Below, piece after piece: positions 1 through 7,131 of a stretch of DNA of 64,000 nt (its first letter is position 1; each line of letters begins with the position of its first letter). The DNA is from Agathobaculum sp. NTUH-O15-33 (GTDB lineage Bacteria > Bacillota > Clostridia > Oscillospirales > Butyricicoccaceae): NCBI RefSeq assembly GCF_033193315.1, contig NZ_CP136187.1:434001-498000 (forward strand), read 5' to 3'. The notes beneath the pieces were generated by a model. It did not search any database. It was not told where the DNA came from and saw nothing but the letters and a program-made list of their open reading frames with translations. Both the position numbers and the translations under genes were made by a program.

Positions 1-293
1 GCGCCCGATACCGCGCCGTAGGCCGTCAACTCACAGAGCATGAAGGGCAGCAGCGCCATCGGCGGCATGCCCGAAAGCAGGGCCGAGAGCAGCGGCGTGG
101 CAAGGCCCGCCGCCGCGCCCCAAGCGGGGCCGAGCAGCAGGCCGCAAATCAGCACGTGCAGATGCATGGGCGAAAAGACCGAACCGGCGGCCCGGCCGCC
201 GATCAGATGAAAGATCTGCGGCAGCAGCACGCCGACCGCGATGAGCAGGGAAGCCGCGCATAGGCGGCGTGTAAAGTCCTTTTGTTTTACCAT
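1..293 (-). CDS. ECF transporter substrate-binding (S) component, 3' end cut by window
   Basis: About 97 N-terminal residues are visible, beginning MVKQKDFTRRLCAASLLIAV. The segment is almost entirely hydrophobic: one helix at about residues 8-30, then a loop with FSPMHLHVLICGLLLGP and a Pro/Gly-rich helix, which is the usual look of PF12822-type S components (small vitamin or precursor uptake subunits that dock on EcfAAT). Start is ATG with an AGAGGAAC ribosome site; it overlaps the stop of the upstream kinase (ATGGTAA), so translation is probably coupled. It is the last visible gene of a four-gene minus-strand operon. The substrate cannot be told from this fragment. Confidence 0.75.
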   Translation of the reverse strand, partial: MVKQKDFTRRLCAASLLIAVGVLLPQIFHLIGGRAAGSVFSPMHLHVLICGLLLGPAWGAAAGLATPLLSALLSGMPPMALLPFMLCELTAYGAVSG

Positions 294-778
294 GTGGGTC
301 GTTCCTCTGTGTTGTCAAAGATTTCGGCATGCTCGTCCGCTCCGGGCGGCTCGAATTTCGCGTCCATACGGCCGAGCAACGCGCCTTCGATCAGGTAAAC
401 GCGCCGTGTTTCGTGTCGCAGGCCCTCGTTTCGGCGGGAAAGCCGCGCGAGCCTTGCCGGTTCCGCCGCTTGCACGACCAAAAGCCGCGCGGCAAGGCCG
501 CGCGACGAAAAGTAGGCGCGCGCCGCGTCCCGTTCGGCGCGCAGCCAAAAGCCATAGTCCAAAACAGCGTCCACGCCCTTTCCCGCAAGCTGCGCGGCGA
601 GAGAAAACAGGTAGGAAAGGCAGCGCAGGGCGGTTTCATCGTGCCGGGGACCAAGGCAGCCGTCAAACAGGGTGAGCATCAGCTCGTCGCACGAGAGGAC
701 GACCGCGCCCTGATCGGCAAAACGCCGCGCGAGCGCCGTTTTGCCGGCGGCGACGCGGCCGCATAAGATCGTGATCAA
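287..778 (-). CDS. Small P-loop (AAA_33/zeta-type) kinase
   Basis: 163 aa. A Walker A motif, CGRVAAGKTALA, lies at residues 5-16, followed by a DEL motif (CDELMLTLFD) and an Arg-rich lid-like stretch (EPARLARLSRRNEG), as in small ATP-dependent kinases of the AAA_33 family. The substrate is unknown. The start chosen is TTG: it overlaps the TGA stop of the upstream DUF362 gene (TTGA), and no other in-frame ATG lies near the P-loop. The gene overlaps the following ECF S component, so the two are probably co-translated; a role in phosphorylating an imported vitamin or precursor is only an inference from that coupling. Confidence 0.65.
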   Translation of the reverse strand: MITILCGRVAAGKTALARRFADQGAVVLSCDELMLTLFDGCLGPRHDETALRCLSYLFSLAAQLAGKGVDAVLDYGFWLRAERDAARAYFSSRGLAARLLVVQAAEPARLARLSRRNEGLRHETRRVYLIEGALLGRMDAKFEPPGADEHAEIFDNTEERPTW

Positions 779-1890
779 ATTTTCACCAACTCGTACTGCC
801 GCGTGCCGAGGCCGAGCGCCTCGCCGTGGTCGAGCGCGACGACCCAGTTCGTATCCGGGTGGGCGTAGTGGAAATGATCGTGCGCGTGCCCGCCGTGAGA
901 AGCATGCTCGTGCACATAGGAATCCGGGTTGGCGGGCATGGCGTTTACCGCGTCCGCGCAGGCCTGATCGAGGGCGATCGGGTCGTACGAGGCGAACATG
1001 CCGACGTTCGGCACGATCGGCACGTCGTTTTCGGCGTGACAGTCGCAGTTGGGCGAAACGTCGAGCACCAGCGAGATATGGAAGCAAGGTCTGCCGTCCA
1101 CGACCGCCTTGGTGTATTCCGCGATCTTGCAGTTGAGGATATCGTTGGATTCGTCGTTCGCGGCGTCGACCGCGTCGCGCGGGCATACGCCGATGCAGCG
1201 ACCGCAGCCGACGCATTTGGCATGGTCGATTGTGGCCTTTTTCTCCGTGATCGTAATGGCGGAATGCGCGCAGATTTTCTGGCACATGCCGCAGCCGATG
1301 CAGTGGCCGTGCAGAACATGCGGCTTGCCCGCCGAATGCATTTCCATCTTGCCGGCGCGCGAGCCGCAGCCCATGCCGATGTTTTTCAGGGTGCCGCCAA
1401 AGCCGGTCGCCTCGTGGCCCTTAAAATGGGTCAGGGTGATGAAGATATCAGCGTCCATCATGGCGCGGCCGATTTTGGCTTCCTTCACATATTTGCCGCC
1501 TTCGACGGGTACCAGCGCTTCGTCCGTGCCCTTCAGGCCGTCCGCGATGATGCAGTGGCAGCCGGTGGAGAAGGGGGAAAACCCGTTGAGATAGGCGGAA
1601 TCCAAATGATCGAGCGCGTTTTTGCGCCCGCCGACGTACAGGGTGTTGCAGTCGGTCAAAAAGGGCTTGCCGCCGCGCTCGCGGATAAAGTCCACCACGG
1701 TTTTGGCCCAGTTGGGGCGCAGGAACGCGAGGTTGCCCGGCTCGCCGAAGTGGATCTTGATGGCGGCGAATTTCTTGTCAAAGTCGATTTTGCCCATGCC
1801 TGCCGTCTTTAGCAGGCGGGTCAGCTTTTGTTGCAGGTTTTCGTTCATCGACGCGTGAAAATCCGCAAAATAAACCTTGGATGCTGGCAT
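775..1890 (-). CDS. DUF362 protein with two 4Fe-4S clusters
   Basis: 371 aa. Residues 1-210 form a DUF362 domain (conserved KIHFGEPGN, TLTHFKGHEATGFGG, GMGCGSRAGK). They are followed by two ferredoxin motifs, CIGCGMCQKICAHSAI and CVGCGRCIGVCPRDAV, then a C-terminal DUF362 part. A His-rich stretch (HEHASHGGHAHDHFHYAH) near residues 330-350 could bind metal. Family members are cytoplasmic iron-sulfur proteins of unclear electron-transfer function. The start is ATG with AAGGAAGTG upstream; a longer reading frame further 5' lacks a ribosome site. It lies about 70 bp downstream of the deacetylase gene and overlaps the kinase, so it belongs to one operon. Confidence 0.85.
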   Translation of the reverse strand: MPASKVYFADFHASMNENLQQKLTRLLKTAGMGKIDFDKKFAAIKIHFGEPGNLAFLRPNWAKTVVDFIRERGGKPFLTDCNTLYVGGRKNALDHLDSAYLNGFSPFSTGCHCIIADGLKGTDEALVPVEGGKYVKEAKIGRAMMDADIFITLTHFKGHEATGFGGTLKNIGMGCGSRAGKMEMHSAGKPHVLHGHCIGCGMCQKICAHSAITITEKKATIDHAKCVGCGRCIGVCPRDAVDAANDESNDILNCKIAEYTKAVVDGRPCFHISLVLDVSPNCDCHAENDVPIVPNVGMFASYDPIALDQACADAVNAMPANPDSYVHEHASHGGHAHDHFHYAHPDTNWVVALDHGEALGLGTRQYELVKI

Positions 1891-1962
1891 AGTGCACTTC
1901 CTTTCCGTATGCTTGCTGTTAATTTCAGTATAGCACGCGAAAAGGCGGCGGGCAATGGGCAA

Positions 1963-2799
1963 TCAGCCCGCCTGCGTCAGGTCGGTCAGCGCGCCGAAGG
2001 TATAGCCAGCCTGCTCCCATTTGGTCAGCAGTTCGTCAAGAATGCGGGCGTTGGTGGACGAGGTCGAGTGCAGCAGCACGATCGCGCCGTTGTGAATGCG
2101 CGGCAAAAGTTTGGAATAGGCCTGCTCATCCGTGGGCTGGTTGTCGGTATACCAATCCACATAGGCAAGGCTCCAGAACACGGTCGTGTAGCCGAGGGCC
2201 TGCGCCTGCTTCAAATTTTCTTCGGAAAACTTGCCCTGCGGGGGACGGTAAAACTTTTGCATCGGCTTGCCGGTCAGCGCTTCAAACTTTTCGGACAGAC
2301 CGTTTAATTCGGCTTCAAAGGAGGCCTGATCCGCTATTTTGGACATATCCGGGTGGTGCATCGTGTGATTGCCCACGATATGGCCCTCATCCACCATGCG
2401 CTGCACCAGTTCGGGCGCGGTGTCGATAAAATTACCCACGAGGAAGAAGCACGCGGGCGCGGAATGCTTTTTCAGCGCATCCAAAATGGCCGGCGTGTTG
2501 CCGTTTTCAAACCCCGCGTCAAAGGTGATGTAAATGGTCGGTTTGGCGGTATCCGCGACGTAAAACGCGTTCCACTGCCGCAGCGTGTCGGCGGAAACGT
2601 TGCCCACCGGCGGCTGTCCTTCGGTCTGGAAGGAAAGGCCCCAGTCGGATACCGAAGCGGGCACAGCCGCCTCCGCTTCGGCGGAGGTCTGCGCGGCGTC
2701 ATCCGCCGGCAAGCGCCAGAACAGCACGGCCAGCACCACACAGACCGCCGCCGCCGCAGCAATGCGATATAACGTATCGCGCGTGATCGTAATAAACAT
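1963..2799 (-). CDS. PdaA-like polysaccharide (peptidoglycan) deacetylase
   Basis: 278 aa. An N-terminal signal anchor (residues about 7-29) is followed by a NodB domain with motif 1 TFDAGFENG, the metal-binding motif NHTMHHPDMS, and RPPQGKFSEENL. The TFDxGxENG form is that of the delta-lactam-biosynthetic PdaA branch rather than the TFDDG of chitin deacetylases. PdaA removes acetyl from N-acetylmuramic acid in spore cortex, which would put this enzyme outside the membrane. Asp in motif 1 is followed by Ala rather than Asn or Asp, a minor deviation. The ribosome site AAGGGGGCG lies inside a possible hairpin. Whether the host sporulates is not shown here. Confidence 0.8.
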   Translation of the reverse strand: MFITITRDTLYRIAAAAAVCVVLAVLFWRLPADDAAQTSAEAEAAVPASVSDWGLSFQTEGQPPVGNVSADTLRQWNAFYVADTAKPTIYITFDAGFENGNTPAILDALKKHSAPACFFLVGNFIDTAPELVQRMVDEGHIVGNHTMHHPDMSKIADQASFEAELNGLSEKFEALTGKPMQKFYRPPQGKFSEENLKQAQALGYTTVFWSLAYVDWYTDNQPTDEQAYSKLLPRIHNGAIVLLHSTSSTNARILDELLTKWEQAGYTFGALTDLTQAG

Positions 2800-2808
2800 A
2801 GTGAAACG

Positions 2809-2837
2809 CCCCCTTGGTCAAACAGTATGACAGGGGG
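2809..2837 (-). promoter_or_regulatory. Possible RBS-sequestering hairpin before the deacetylase
   Basis: On the minus strand, CCCCCTGTCA and TGACCAAGGGGG can pair (five C-G pairs, bulged, then GTCA/TGAC) around a short loop. The G run is the ribosome site of the downstream deacetylase, so the stem could hide it. The structure was inferred by eye only. Confidence 0.3.
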
Positions 2838-2920
2838 ACGTGGATTATGCGCTTTTTTATGCGCGCGGGCGGCGCGGAAAAAGGGTGGCGTAGCCGCGGC
2901 GGATCCCCCCAATAATGCGC

Positions 2921-2949
2921 GTGACATTCCTGTGGGCGCATGATAAACT
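2921..2949 (+). promoter_or_regulatory. Promoter for the copper-amine-oxidase-N-domain protein
   Basis: GTGACA, 17-bp spacer, TAAACT, sitting 36 bp upstream of the start codon on the plus strand. Five of six and four of six matches to the sigma-A hexamers. Confidence 0.45.
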
Positions 2950-2984
2950 ATAAGTACCAAATAAAAGGACGGAGGTAGGTCTTT

Positions 2985-4853
2985 ATGGTACGAAAGCTGA
3001 AACGGGCGCTCGCGCTGCTGACGGCGGCCCTGCTGCTCGGCACGATGGCCCCCTTGGCGCTTGCGGCGGGAAACGGGCAAACGCCGCTGTATGAATACCT
3101 TGGCTATGGATCTGAGCAGGCCTTTTTGGACGAATGGAACTGGTCGGAAAACGAGGAGGCAACCTACGACTGGTGGGAGGATACCTACCAAAACTTTGTG
3201 CTGCAATGCACGGAGGACCCGCAGCTGATGGTGGATTGGTACGGCTATACGCTGCCCACCGCGGCGGAAGTGAACGGCTTGACGGTGGAGGAGCTGCCGA
3301 AGGCCGCGGCGTGGGAAATGACCGAGCAAAAATACGAAGAGACCTACGGCTGGAATTATGGCTGGGAAGAGCCCGAACCGCCCACGCTTTCCGTGCAGCT
3401 GATGGGGGAGACGGTCGCCTTTCCGGACGCGCAGCCCGAAACCGTGAACGGGCGCACGATGGTGCCGCTGCGCGCCATGGTGGACGCCCTGCATGGCGAG
3501 ACCGGCTATGACGGCGGGGCGTCGTCCGTCACCGCCAAGGTGGGGGAAACGACCGTGCGCTTCGCGCTCGGCGGCGATAAGCTGTACTGGACGGGCCCGG
3601 CGGACAAAGCGCCGGAAGGCCTTGTAAAGGACGGCGCCGAAAGCTACCTGCCCATGGATGTACAACCCTATGAAAAGTCCGGCCGCACCTATGTGCCGGT
3701 GCGCTTTTTCGCGGAGGCGTTCGGCCTGACCGTCCAGTGGGACGAGTGGCAGCAGACGGCGGTGGTTTACGATAAAGCCGCGCTGATTGATTCCATCGAC
3801 AGCCGGTTTACCGTGCTCAACCAATGGCTCGCGGCGCAGCCGGCGCGGGATACCGATCAGGCGATGCGCATGGCGGCCACGATCGCGGTCACCTATACGG
3901 CCTTCAACTCGATCGATGGGGACGAGAGCTTTCCGCTGAACGGCACGCTTTCCGTGCTGACAGAGGGCCAAAGCTACCAGATGGATCTAAAGCTCGATCT
4001 ATACGCCATGGTACGCATGCTGATCGACAAGGCAGCGCCGTATGTAGACGAGGAGCTTTCCAAAGCGATCGACCTATTAAAGGGCGATCTGCAAAACGCT
4101 ACCTTTGAAATGATCTATAACGCGGATGAAAACACCCTGTATTTCCGCTGCCCGCTGCTGCTCAAGGCGATCGGACTGGCCGAACCCGACATGACGCCCA
4201 AGGAAGGGACGGACGCTTGGGTGCGGATAGAGGACGCGATCGACCAAAGCCTGCTCGACGCGGCGGGGCTGTATAACCGCATCGCGGAAAACGGCGGCAA
4301 GCTGACGATCGGCGCGCTGATCGTCGAGCCAAACGAAGCCAGCTTTAAAAAGTGGTTCGTGGCCTCGTTCTGGCAGAGCGCGAACGATGCGGCGGATGGC
4401 TTGGAGCTGTTTTTGGGCGACGGCAAATTTACCAGAAACGGCGACGCCTATACCGCCCGCTTTGACGAGACCCCGCAGGAGGGCGCCGAAGGTCTGGCGG
4501 GCATGCTGGTAGACCTTGATATCGCCTATGTGAAGGGTTCGGTCGTGCTGAATACCCGAACCGGCGTGGCGAGCGGCACGCTTGCGGTGCGGCAGGATAC
4601 GTATTGGAGAGATCAGCTGCTGACCTATGAATTTGAGGGCGACGCGCAAAACGCGGCCTTTAAAATGAGCATACACACGAACAACACCGGCAAGCTTGAA
4701 ATGGAAATGCAGATCACGGAAAAGCCCGCCTCCGGTTCTCCGGCCGCCCGGCCGCCGGAAAACGACAAGGTGATTGATCTGAACGATTGGCTCGGTTTGC
4801 CGGAATCGGAGCCGGAAAGCCAAAACAACGTGATCGCCGTCATGGTACCATAG
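2985..4853 (+). CDS. Secreted copper amine oxidase N-terminal domain protein
   Basis: 622 aa. A Sec signal peptide (KRALALLTAALLLGTMAPLALAA region, residues 1-27) leads into a Trp/Glu-rich spacer. Residues about 135-265 are a Cu-amine-oxidase-N-terminal-like domain (PF07833) with the two typical hallmarks, VNGRTMVPLRAMVDAL and SGRTYVPVRFFAEAFG. In clostridia this domain is a non-catalytic extracellular module, not an oxidase. The C-terminal half (residues 270-600) is mixed alpha/beta and not recognised; it recalls lipoprotein-localisation-like folds but no motif supports that. It has a good ribosome site (GGAGG, 9 bp upstream), stands alone with its own promoter, and ends at a strong terminator. 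The function is unknown, probably cell-envelope. Confidence 0.75.
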   Translation: MVRKLKRALALLTAALLLGTMAPLALAAGNGQTPLYEYLGYGSEQAFLDEWNWSENEEATYDWWEDTYQNFVLQCTEDPQLMVDWYGYTLPTAAEVNGLTVEELPKAAAWEMTEQKYEETYGWNYGWEEPEPPTLSVQLMGETVAFPDAQPETVNGRTMVPLRAMVDALHGETGYDGGASSVTAKVGETTVRFALGGDKLYWTGPADKAPEGLVKDGAESYLPMDVQPYEKSGRTYVPVRFFAEAFGLTVQWDEWQQTAVVYDKAALIDSIDSRFTVLNQWLAAQPARDTDQAMRMAATIAVTYTAFNSIDGDESFPLNGTLSVLTEGQSYQMDLKLDLYAMVRMLIDKAAPYVDEELSKAIDLLKGDLQNATFEMIYNADENTLYFRCPLLLKAIGLAEPDMTPKEGTDAWVRIEDAIDQSLLDAAGLYNRIAENGGKLTIGALIVEPNEASFKKWFVASFWQSANDAADGLELFLGDGKFTRNGDAYTARFDETPQEGAEGLAGMLVDLDIAYVKGSVVLNTRTGVASGTLAVRQDTYWRDQLLTYEFEGDAQNAAFKMSIHTNNTGKLEMEMQITEKPASGSPAARPPENDKVIDLNDWLGLPESEPESQNNVIAVMVP

Positions 4854-4858
4854 TTTGT

Positions 4859-4913
4859 AAAAAAGGCTGTAGCAGGATGATTCCAGAGGGAATCGCCTGC
4901 TGCAGCCTTTTTT
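4859..4913. terminator. Bidirectional intrinsic terminator
   Basis: A long hairpin with arms AAAAAGGCTGTAGCAGG and CCTGCTGCAGCCTTTTTT, with A-tract and T-tract on the two sides. It ends the plus-strand gene before it and would also stop leftward transcripts from the 90-aa gene to its right. Confidence 0.85.
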
Positions 4914-4990
4914 ATGTACCGCGCCGGTTTTGATGAACCGCATGAGCGTGGGCGGCCGCAACCGGTGCCGCGCTGATTAACATATTCGAT

Positions 4991-5263
4991 TCATTCCTTC
5001 GCTTGCCGCTTGCCGCGCGCATGGGTCAGCAGGATCACCAGCCGCGCATGCGCTGCTTCAACACTTTTTTGCGGCTTTGCGCCGGTCAAATAGCCCAGCG
5101 CTTGGTTCCATTCGCTGAGCGCCGTGGTATCCGGAGGGGCTGCCAGCAGTATTTCGATGAGCCTCTTTTGCTGGCCGCTGTCCATATCATGCAGATCGGA
5201 TACGCGGGCAGCGCCGCACTGTTCGGCTAGCTTGTCCAGCAATGATCTTTTATGGATCGCCAA
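4991..5263 (-). CDS. Hypothetical 90-aa protein beside an invertible promoter segment
   Basis: No family was recognised. The protein is Leu/Ala-rich and predicted helical (SLLDKLAEQCGAARV, GQQKRLIEILLAA, HARLVILLTHARGKRQAKE), without a membrane segment. The start chosen is TTG, because GGGAGGTG lies 8 bp upstream; the frame stays open to an ATG at 5413, but that longer form would run through the inverted repeat and its N-terminus looks non-coding. No promoter pointing at it is visible in the present orientation. If the adjacent 5306-5542 segment were flipped, its promoter would sit about 90-120 bp upstream and read straight into this gene, ending at the 4859-4913 terminator. Confidence 0.5.
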   Translation of the reverse strand: MAIHKRSLLDKLAEQCGAARVSDLHDMDSGQQKRLIEILLAAPPDTTALSEWNQALGYLTGAKPQKSVEAAHARLVILLTHARGKRQAKE

Positions 5264-5288
5264 ATCGTTCACCTCCCGCCGTTTCTGT

Positions 5289-5305
5289 ACAAAATCAATA
5301 TTTTG
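5289..5305 (+). repeat. Left inverted repeat (IRL) of the putative inverton
   Basis: ACAAAATCAATATTTTG. Its exact reverse complement occurs at 5543-5559. The repeat is itself nearly palindromic (CAAAAT..ATTTTG), as expected of a tyrosine recombinase crossover site. Flanking bases on neither side are shared. Confidence 0.75.
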
Positions 5306-5464
5306 TATAGAAGCGTCCCTTGACGGCGACAGAAGAAAACACAGAACATGTAAAAAAGCCGTCACATCCTGTCGTGATAAGGAGCGAAAGGGCGCAACAA
5401 ATGCAGGCCGCAAAAGGAAAGCGCGCGCGACCTGTGTTTGCTGTGCCTAAAATTCCCATATGAC

Positions 5465-5493
5465 TTGCGGTTTTAGACGAAACATGCTATAAT
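5465..5493 (+). promoter_or_regulatory. Promoter inside the invertible segment
   Basis: TTGCGG, exactly 17 bp, TATAAT, with TGC before the -10 (extended -10). It is one of the best promoters in the window. In this orientation it would produce RNA antisense to the recombinase gene. Confidence 0.75.
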
Positions 5494-5542
5494 TCTATGA
5501 AAATATGTATTTCAAAAGCATGAGCGCCGGCAGCAAGCAAGG

Positions 5543-5559
5543 CAAAATATTGATTTTGT
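5543..5559 (-). repeat. Right inverted repeat (IRR) of the putative inverton
   Basis: Exact reverse complement of 5289-5305; it ends one base before the TAG stop codon (5560-5562) of the recombinase. Confidence 0.75.
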
Positions 5560-6405
5560 CTAACTGACCAGCCCCAAACGATCCAGCTGGCGAACGTGTT
5601 CCGCGCCGGTGGTGAGAAGGTAGAGCCGCGTGGTTTCGATGCTGGAATGGCCCAGCGTATCCGCTAGACGCGTGATGTCTTTGCAAGCCTTATAAAAGGT
5701 CGTGGCGAACAGGTGCCGCAGATTGTGCGGAAAGACCTTGCTTGGCGCTATTCCCGCCAGTGAGCACAGGCCCTTCATTTCCGCCCAAATTTGCCGCCGG
5801 GATACGCGGCTTCCGCTTCTGGTGAGGAAAACTTCGCCCGAAGCGATCTTTTCTTTTTGGGCGTATTTCAGCAGCTTGCGGCACAACTTGGCGGATAGCA
5901 GGATTGTGCGCATTTTGCCTTTCAATGAAATTTCCGCCCGGCCGCGCCGGGCCGCTTCCACGGTGATATACCGTACCTCGCTTACCCTGATCCCTGTGGC
6001 CGCCATCGTTTCCATCAGCAGGGCCAGCCGGTCGCGGCCTTGGTTGCGGGCGGTTTCGACCAGCCGGTCGTACTCCTGCCGGCTAAGCTCTCTTGCGGGA
6101 TCGCGAAACATCCGCCGTTGGAGCCGCAGGAATTTGACGCGGCATTCCGTCCAGCCTGTGAAGCGCAAAAACGCGTTCAGCGCGGCCAGCATGGAATTCA
6201 CCGTGACTGGGGCGTATCCCTCGGTCAGAAGATTTTCCTTCCATCCGGCGGCGGCTTCCTTTGTCACCGGCTCGCCGTTCAGCCACAGGGAAAAAGAACG
6301 CAGGTCGCGCAGATATTTTTCCCGTGTGCCGGGGCTGCGTTCCTCGGCTTGCAGGTATCCGCCGAAGGCGGCGGCCTGCTGTAGGGTTACATAACGGTCG
6401 TTCAT
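5560..6405 (-). CDS. Tyrosine recombinase/integrase (XerC/D-like)
   Basis: 281 aa. An N-terminal SAM-like DNA-binding domain (residues about 10-90) precedes a catalytic domain (about 105-275) with the full set of active-site residues: R140 (ATGIRVSEV), K162/K164 (SLKGKMR), H227 and R230 (HNLRH), H253 (LGHSS) and nucleophile Y262 (TRLYL). The length matches small XerC/D-like recombinases, including those serving invertons. It has no dif-type or phage context. The ribosome site GGGAGG lies within a palindrome upstream. Its 3' end abuts an inverted repeat, so it probably inverts the neighbouring segment; it could instead be the remnant of an integrated element. Confidence 0.88.
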   Translation of the reverse strand: MNDRYVTLQQAAAFGGYLQAEERSPGTREKYLRDLRSFSLWLNGEPVTKEAAAGWKENLLTEGYAPVTVNSMLAALNAFLRFTGWTECRVKFLRLQRRMFRDPARELSRQEYDRLVETARNQGRDRLALLMETMAATGIRVSEVRYITVEAARRGRAEISLKGKMRTILLSAKLCRKLLKYAQKEKIASGEVFLTRSGSRVSRRQIWAEMKGLCSLAGIAPSKVFPHNLRHLFATTFYKACKDITRLADTLGHSSIETTRLYLLTTGAEHVRQLDRLGLVS

Positions 6406-6411
6406 AAAAAA

Positions 6412-6460
6412 ATGCCTCCCTAATACGATAATATCCTTATTTTATCGTGTAGAGAGGCAT
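6412..6460 (-). promoter_or_regulatory. Palindrome/attenuator-like hairpin covering the recombinase RBS
   Basis: On the minus strand, ATGCCTCTCTACACGATAA pairs with TTATCGTATTAGGGAGGCAT around a short loop and is followed by TTTTTTT and the start codon. The 3' arm contains the GGGAGG ribosome site. The structure therefore looks both like an intrinsic terminator placed just before the gene and like an RBS-masking stem, so it could hold recombinase expression low. Confidence 0.6.
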
Positions 6461-6481
6461 ATATACGATTTTTTGTCCGCT

Positions 6482-6817
6482 TTAGGAGCCGTAATCCTCC
6501 AGCAGCTTTGCCAATGCTTCGGCGTCCGACAGGATCACGCCCCTGTTCAGCGCGTCGCGGTCGGCCTGAGGAAGCGAGCGCGTGTCGATCTCGGTGCGCA
6601 TGAGCAGCGCGCCGTCGCGGTAAACGGTAAGCCGTCCGTCCTCGCTTACCGCCGTGTAGCTTACCGGCACCGCCTGTTCGCTAAGCGCCGGAACGGCGGT
6701 GAACCAAGCGCGGGCGGCGAAAAAGGTAAAAATAAGCGCGGCGGCGCAGGCGGCCAGCGCGATCCGGCGGCGGCGTTTCAGCTGCTGCATCGCCAGCATG
6801 TAAAAGCCCTGCATCAT
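6482..6817 (-). CDS. Small membrane-anchored BofC C-terminal-domain protein
   Basis: 111 aa. A basic N-terminus (KRRRR) and one transmembrane helix (residues about 18-38) are followed by an extracytoplasmic part ending DGRLTVYRDGALLMRTEIDT and RSLPQADRDALNRGVILSDA, then ALAKLLEDYGS. That pattern (short beta strands on an extracellular domain, then a Leu-Pro...D...L..G motif and a LLEDY end) matches the BofC C-terminal domain found in many clostridial single-pass proteins. B. subtilis BofC controls SpoIVB-dependent pro-sigma-K processing; these short anchored forms have no assigned role. AGGAAGTG precedes the ATG. Confidence 0.6.
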   Translation of the reverse strand: MMQGFYMLAMQQLKRRRRIALAACAAALIFTFFAARAWFTAVPALSEQAVPVSYTAVSEDGRLTVYRDGALLMRTEIDTRSLPQADRDALNRGVILSDAEALAKLLEDYGS

Positions 6818-6928
6818 CTTTTTTTCACTTCCTTTTTTCAGTGTTTCATTTCATTTGATCGGAGGATGTCCAAATAATTTGGATTTATTCACCAGATTGA
6901 TGAAAAAAAGTTTGGAATTCTGAGGGCA

Positions 6929-7043
6929 TTGTGGTATAATAGCCGCATGGCGGCTGTGATACGCGTATTTAAAATCTTATACCGTCAGCGGCGTTTCGGC
7001 GGATGCTAGGCTTACAAAAAGCAGCCGCTGTGGTATAATATCA
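6929..7043 (+). repeat. Promoter-bearing ~100-bp repeat, copy 1 (upstream of PBP)
   Basis: TGTGGTATAATAGCCG at 6930 and GCCGCTGTGGTATAAT at 7024-7039 bracket the unit; the two TATAAT boxes are 99 bp apart. Between them are a hairpin (AGCCGCATGGCGGCT) and the reverse-complement box TTATACCGTCAGCGGCG. The same arrangement recurs at 39277-39493 and 55740-55850. The rightmost box is the likely -10 for the PBP gene. Confidence 0.7.
7031..7039 (+). promoter_or_regulatory. Extended -10 promoter for PBP1A
   Basis: TGGTATAAT, 93 bp before the chosen start codon. No clear -35 hexamer lies 17 bp upstream, consistent with an extended -10 promoter. Confidence 0.55.
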
Positions 7044-7131
7044 CCGTATGCTGGGAACAAAGCGGATACTTACCGCGTCCCAATCGAAAAAGGCCCCATG
7101 GTACCGACCACCGGGCGGGGAGGAAACCGAA

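Larger units (their letters stand above)
5289..5559. other. Putative invertible promoter segment (inverton)
   Basis: 237 bp between exact 17-bp inverted repeats, immediately adjoining the stop codon of a tyrosine recombinase. It holds no convincing gene, but contains a near-consensus promoter that now points rightwards, antisense to the recombinase. Inversion would aim it at the 90-aa gene, whose ribosome site lies just outside the left repeat. This arrangement (recombinase, inverted repeats, internal promoter, gene without its own promoter) is that of known phase-variable promoters in gut Firmicutes and Bacteroidetes. Inversion itself is inferred, not observed. Confidence 0.65.

Noticed and set aside
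287..1285. A 332-aa frame covering the kinase and part of the DUF362 gene
   Set aside because: Its N-terminal half is a shadow of the DUF362 frame (Arg-rich, no motif); only the part from TTG 778 is a recognisable kinase.
4991..5413. Longer form of the 90-aa gene starting from ATG 5413
   Set aside because: It would run through the inverted repeat, lacks a ribosome site and its first 50 residues look like random translation; TTG 5263 has GGGAGG at proper distance.
5560..6405. Integrated phage or integrative element marked by the tyrosine recombinase
   Set aside because: No tRNA, phage, relaxase or direct-repeat att site was seen nearby; the inverted repeats favour a local inversion system.
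7048..7131. Upstream ATG as the PBP start
   Set aside because: Only about nine bases after the -10 box, with no ribosome site; TTG 7132 has GGGGAGG.
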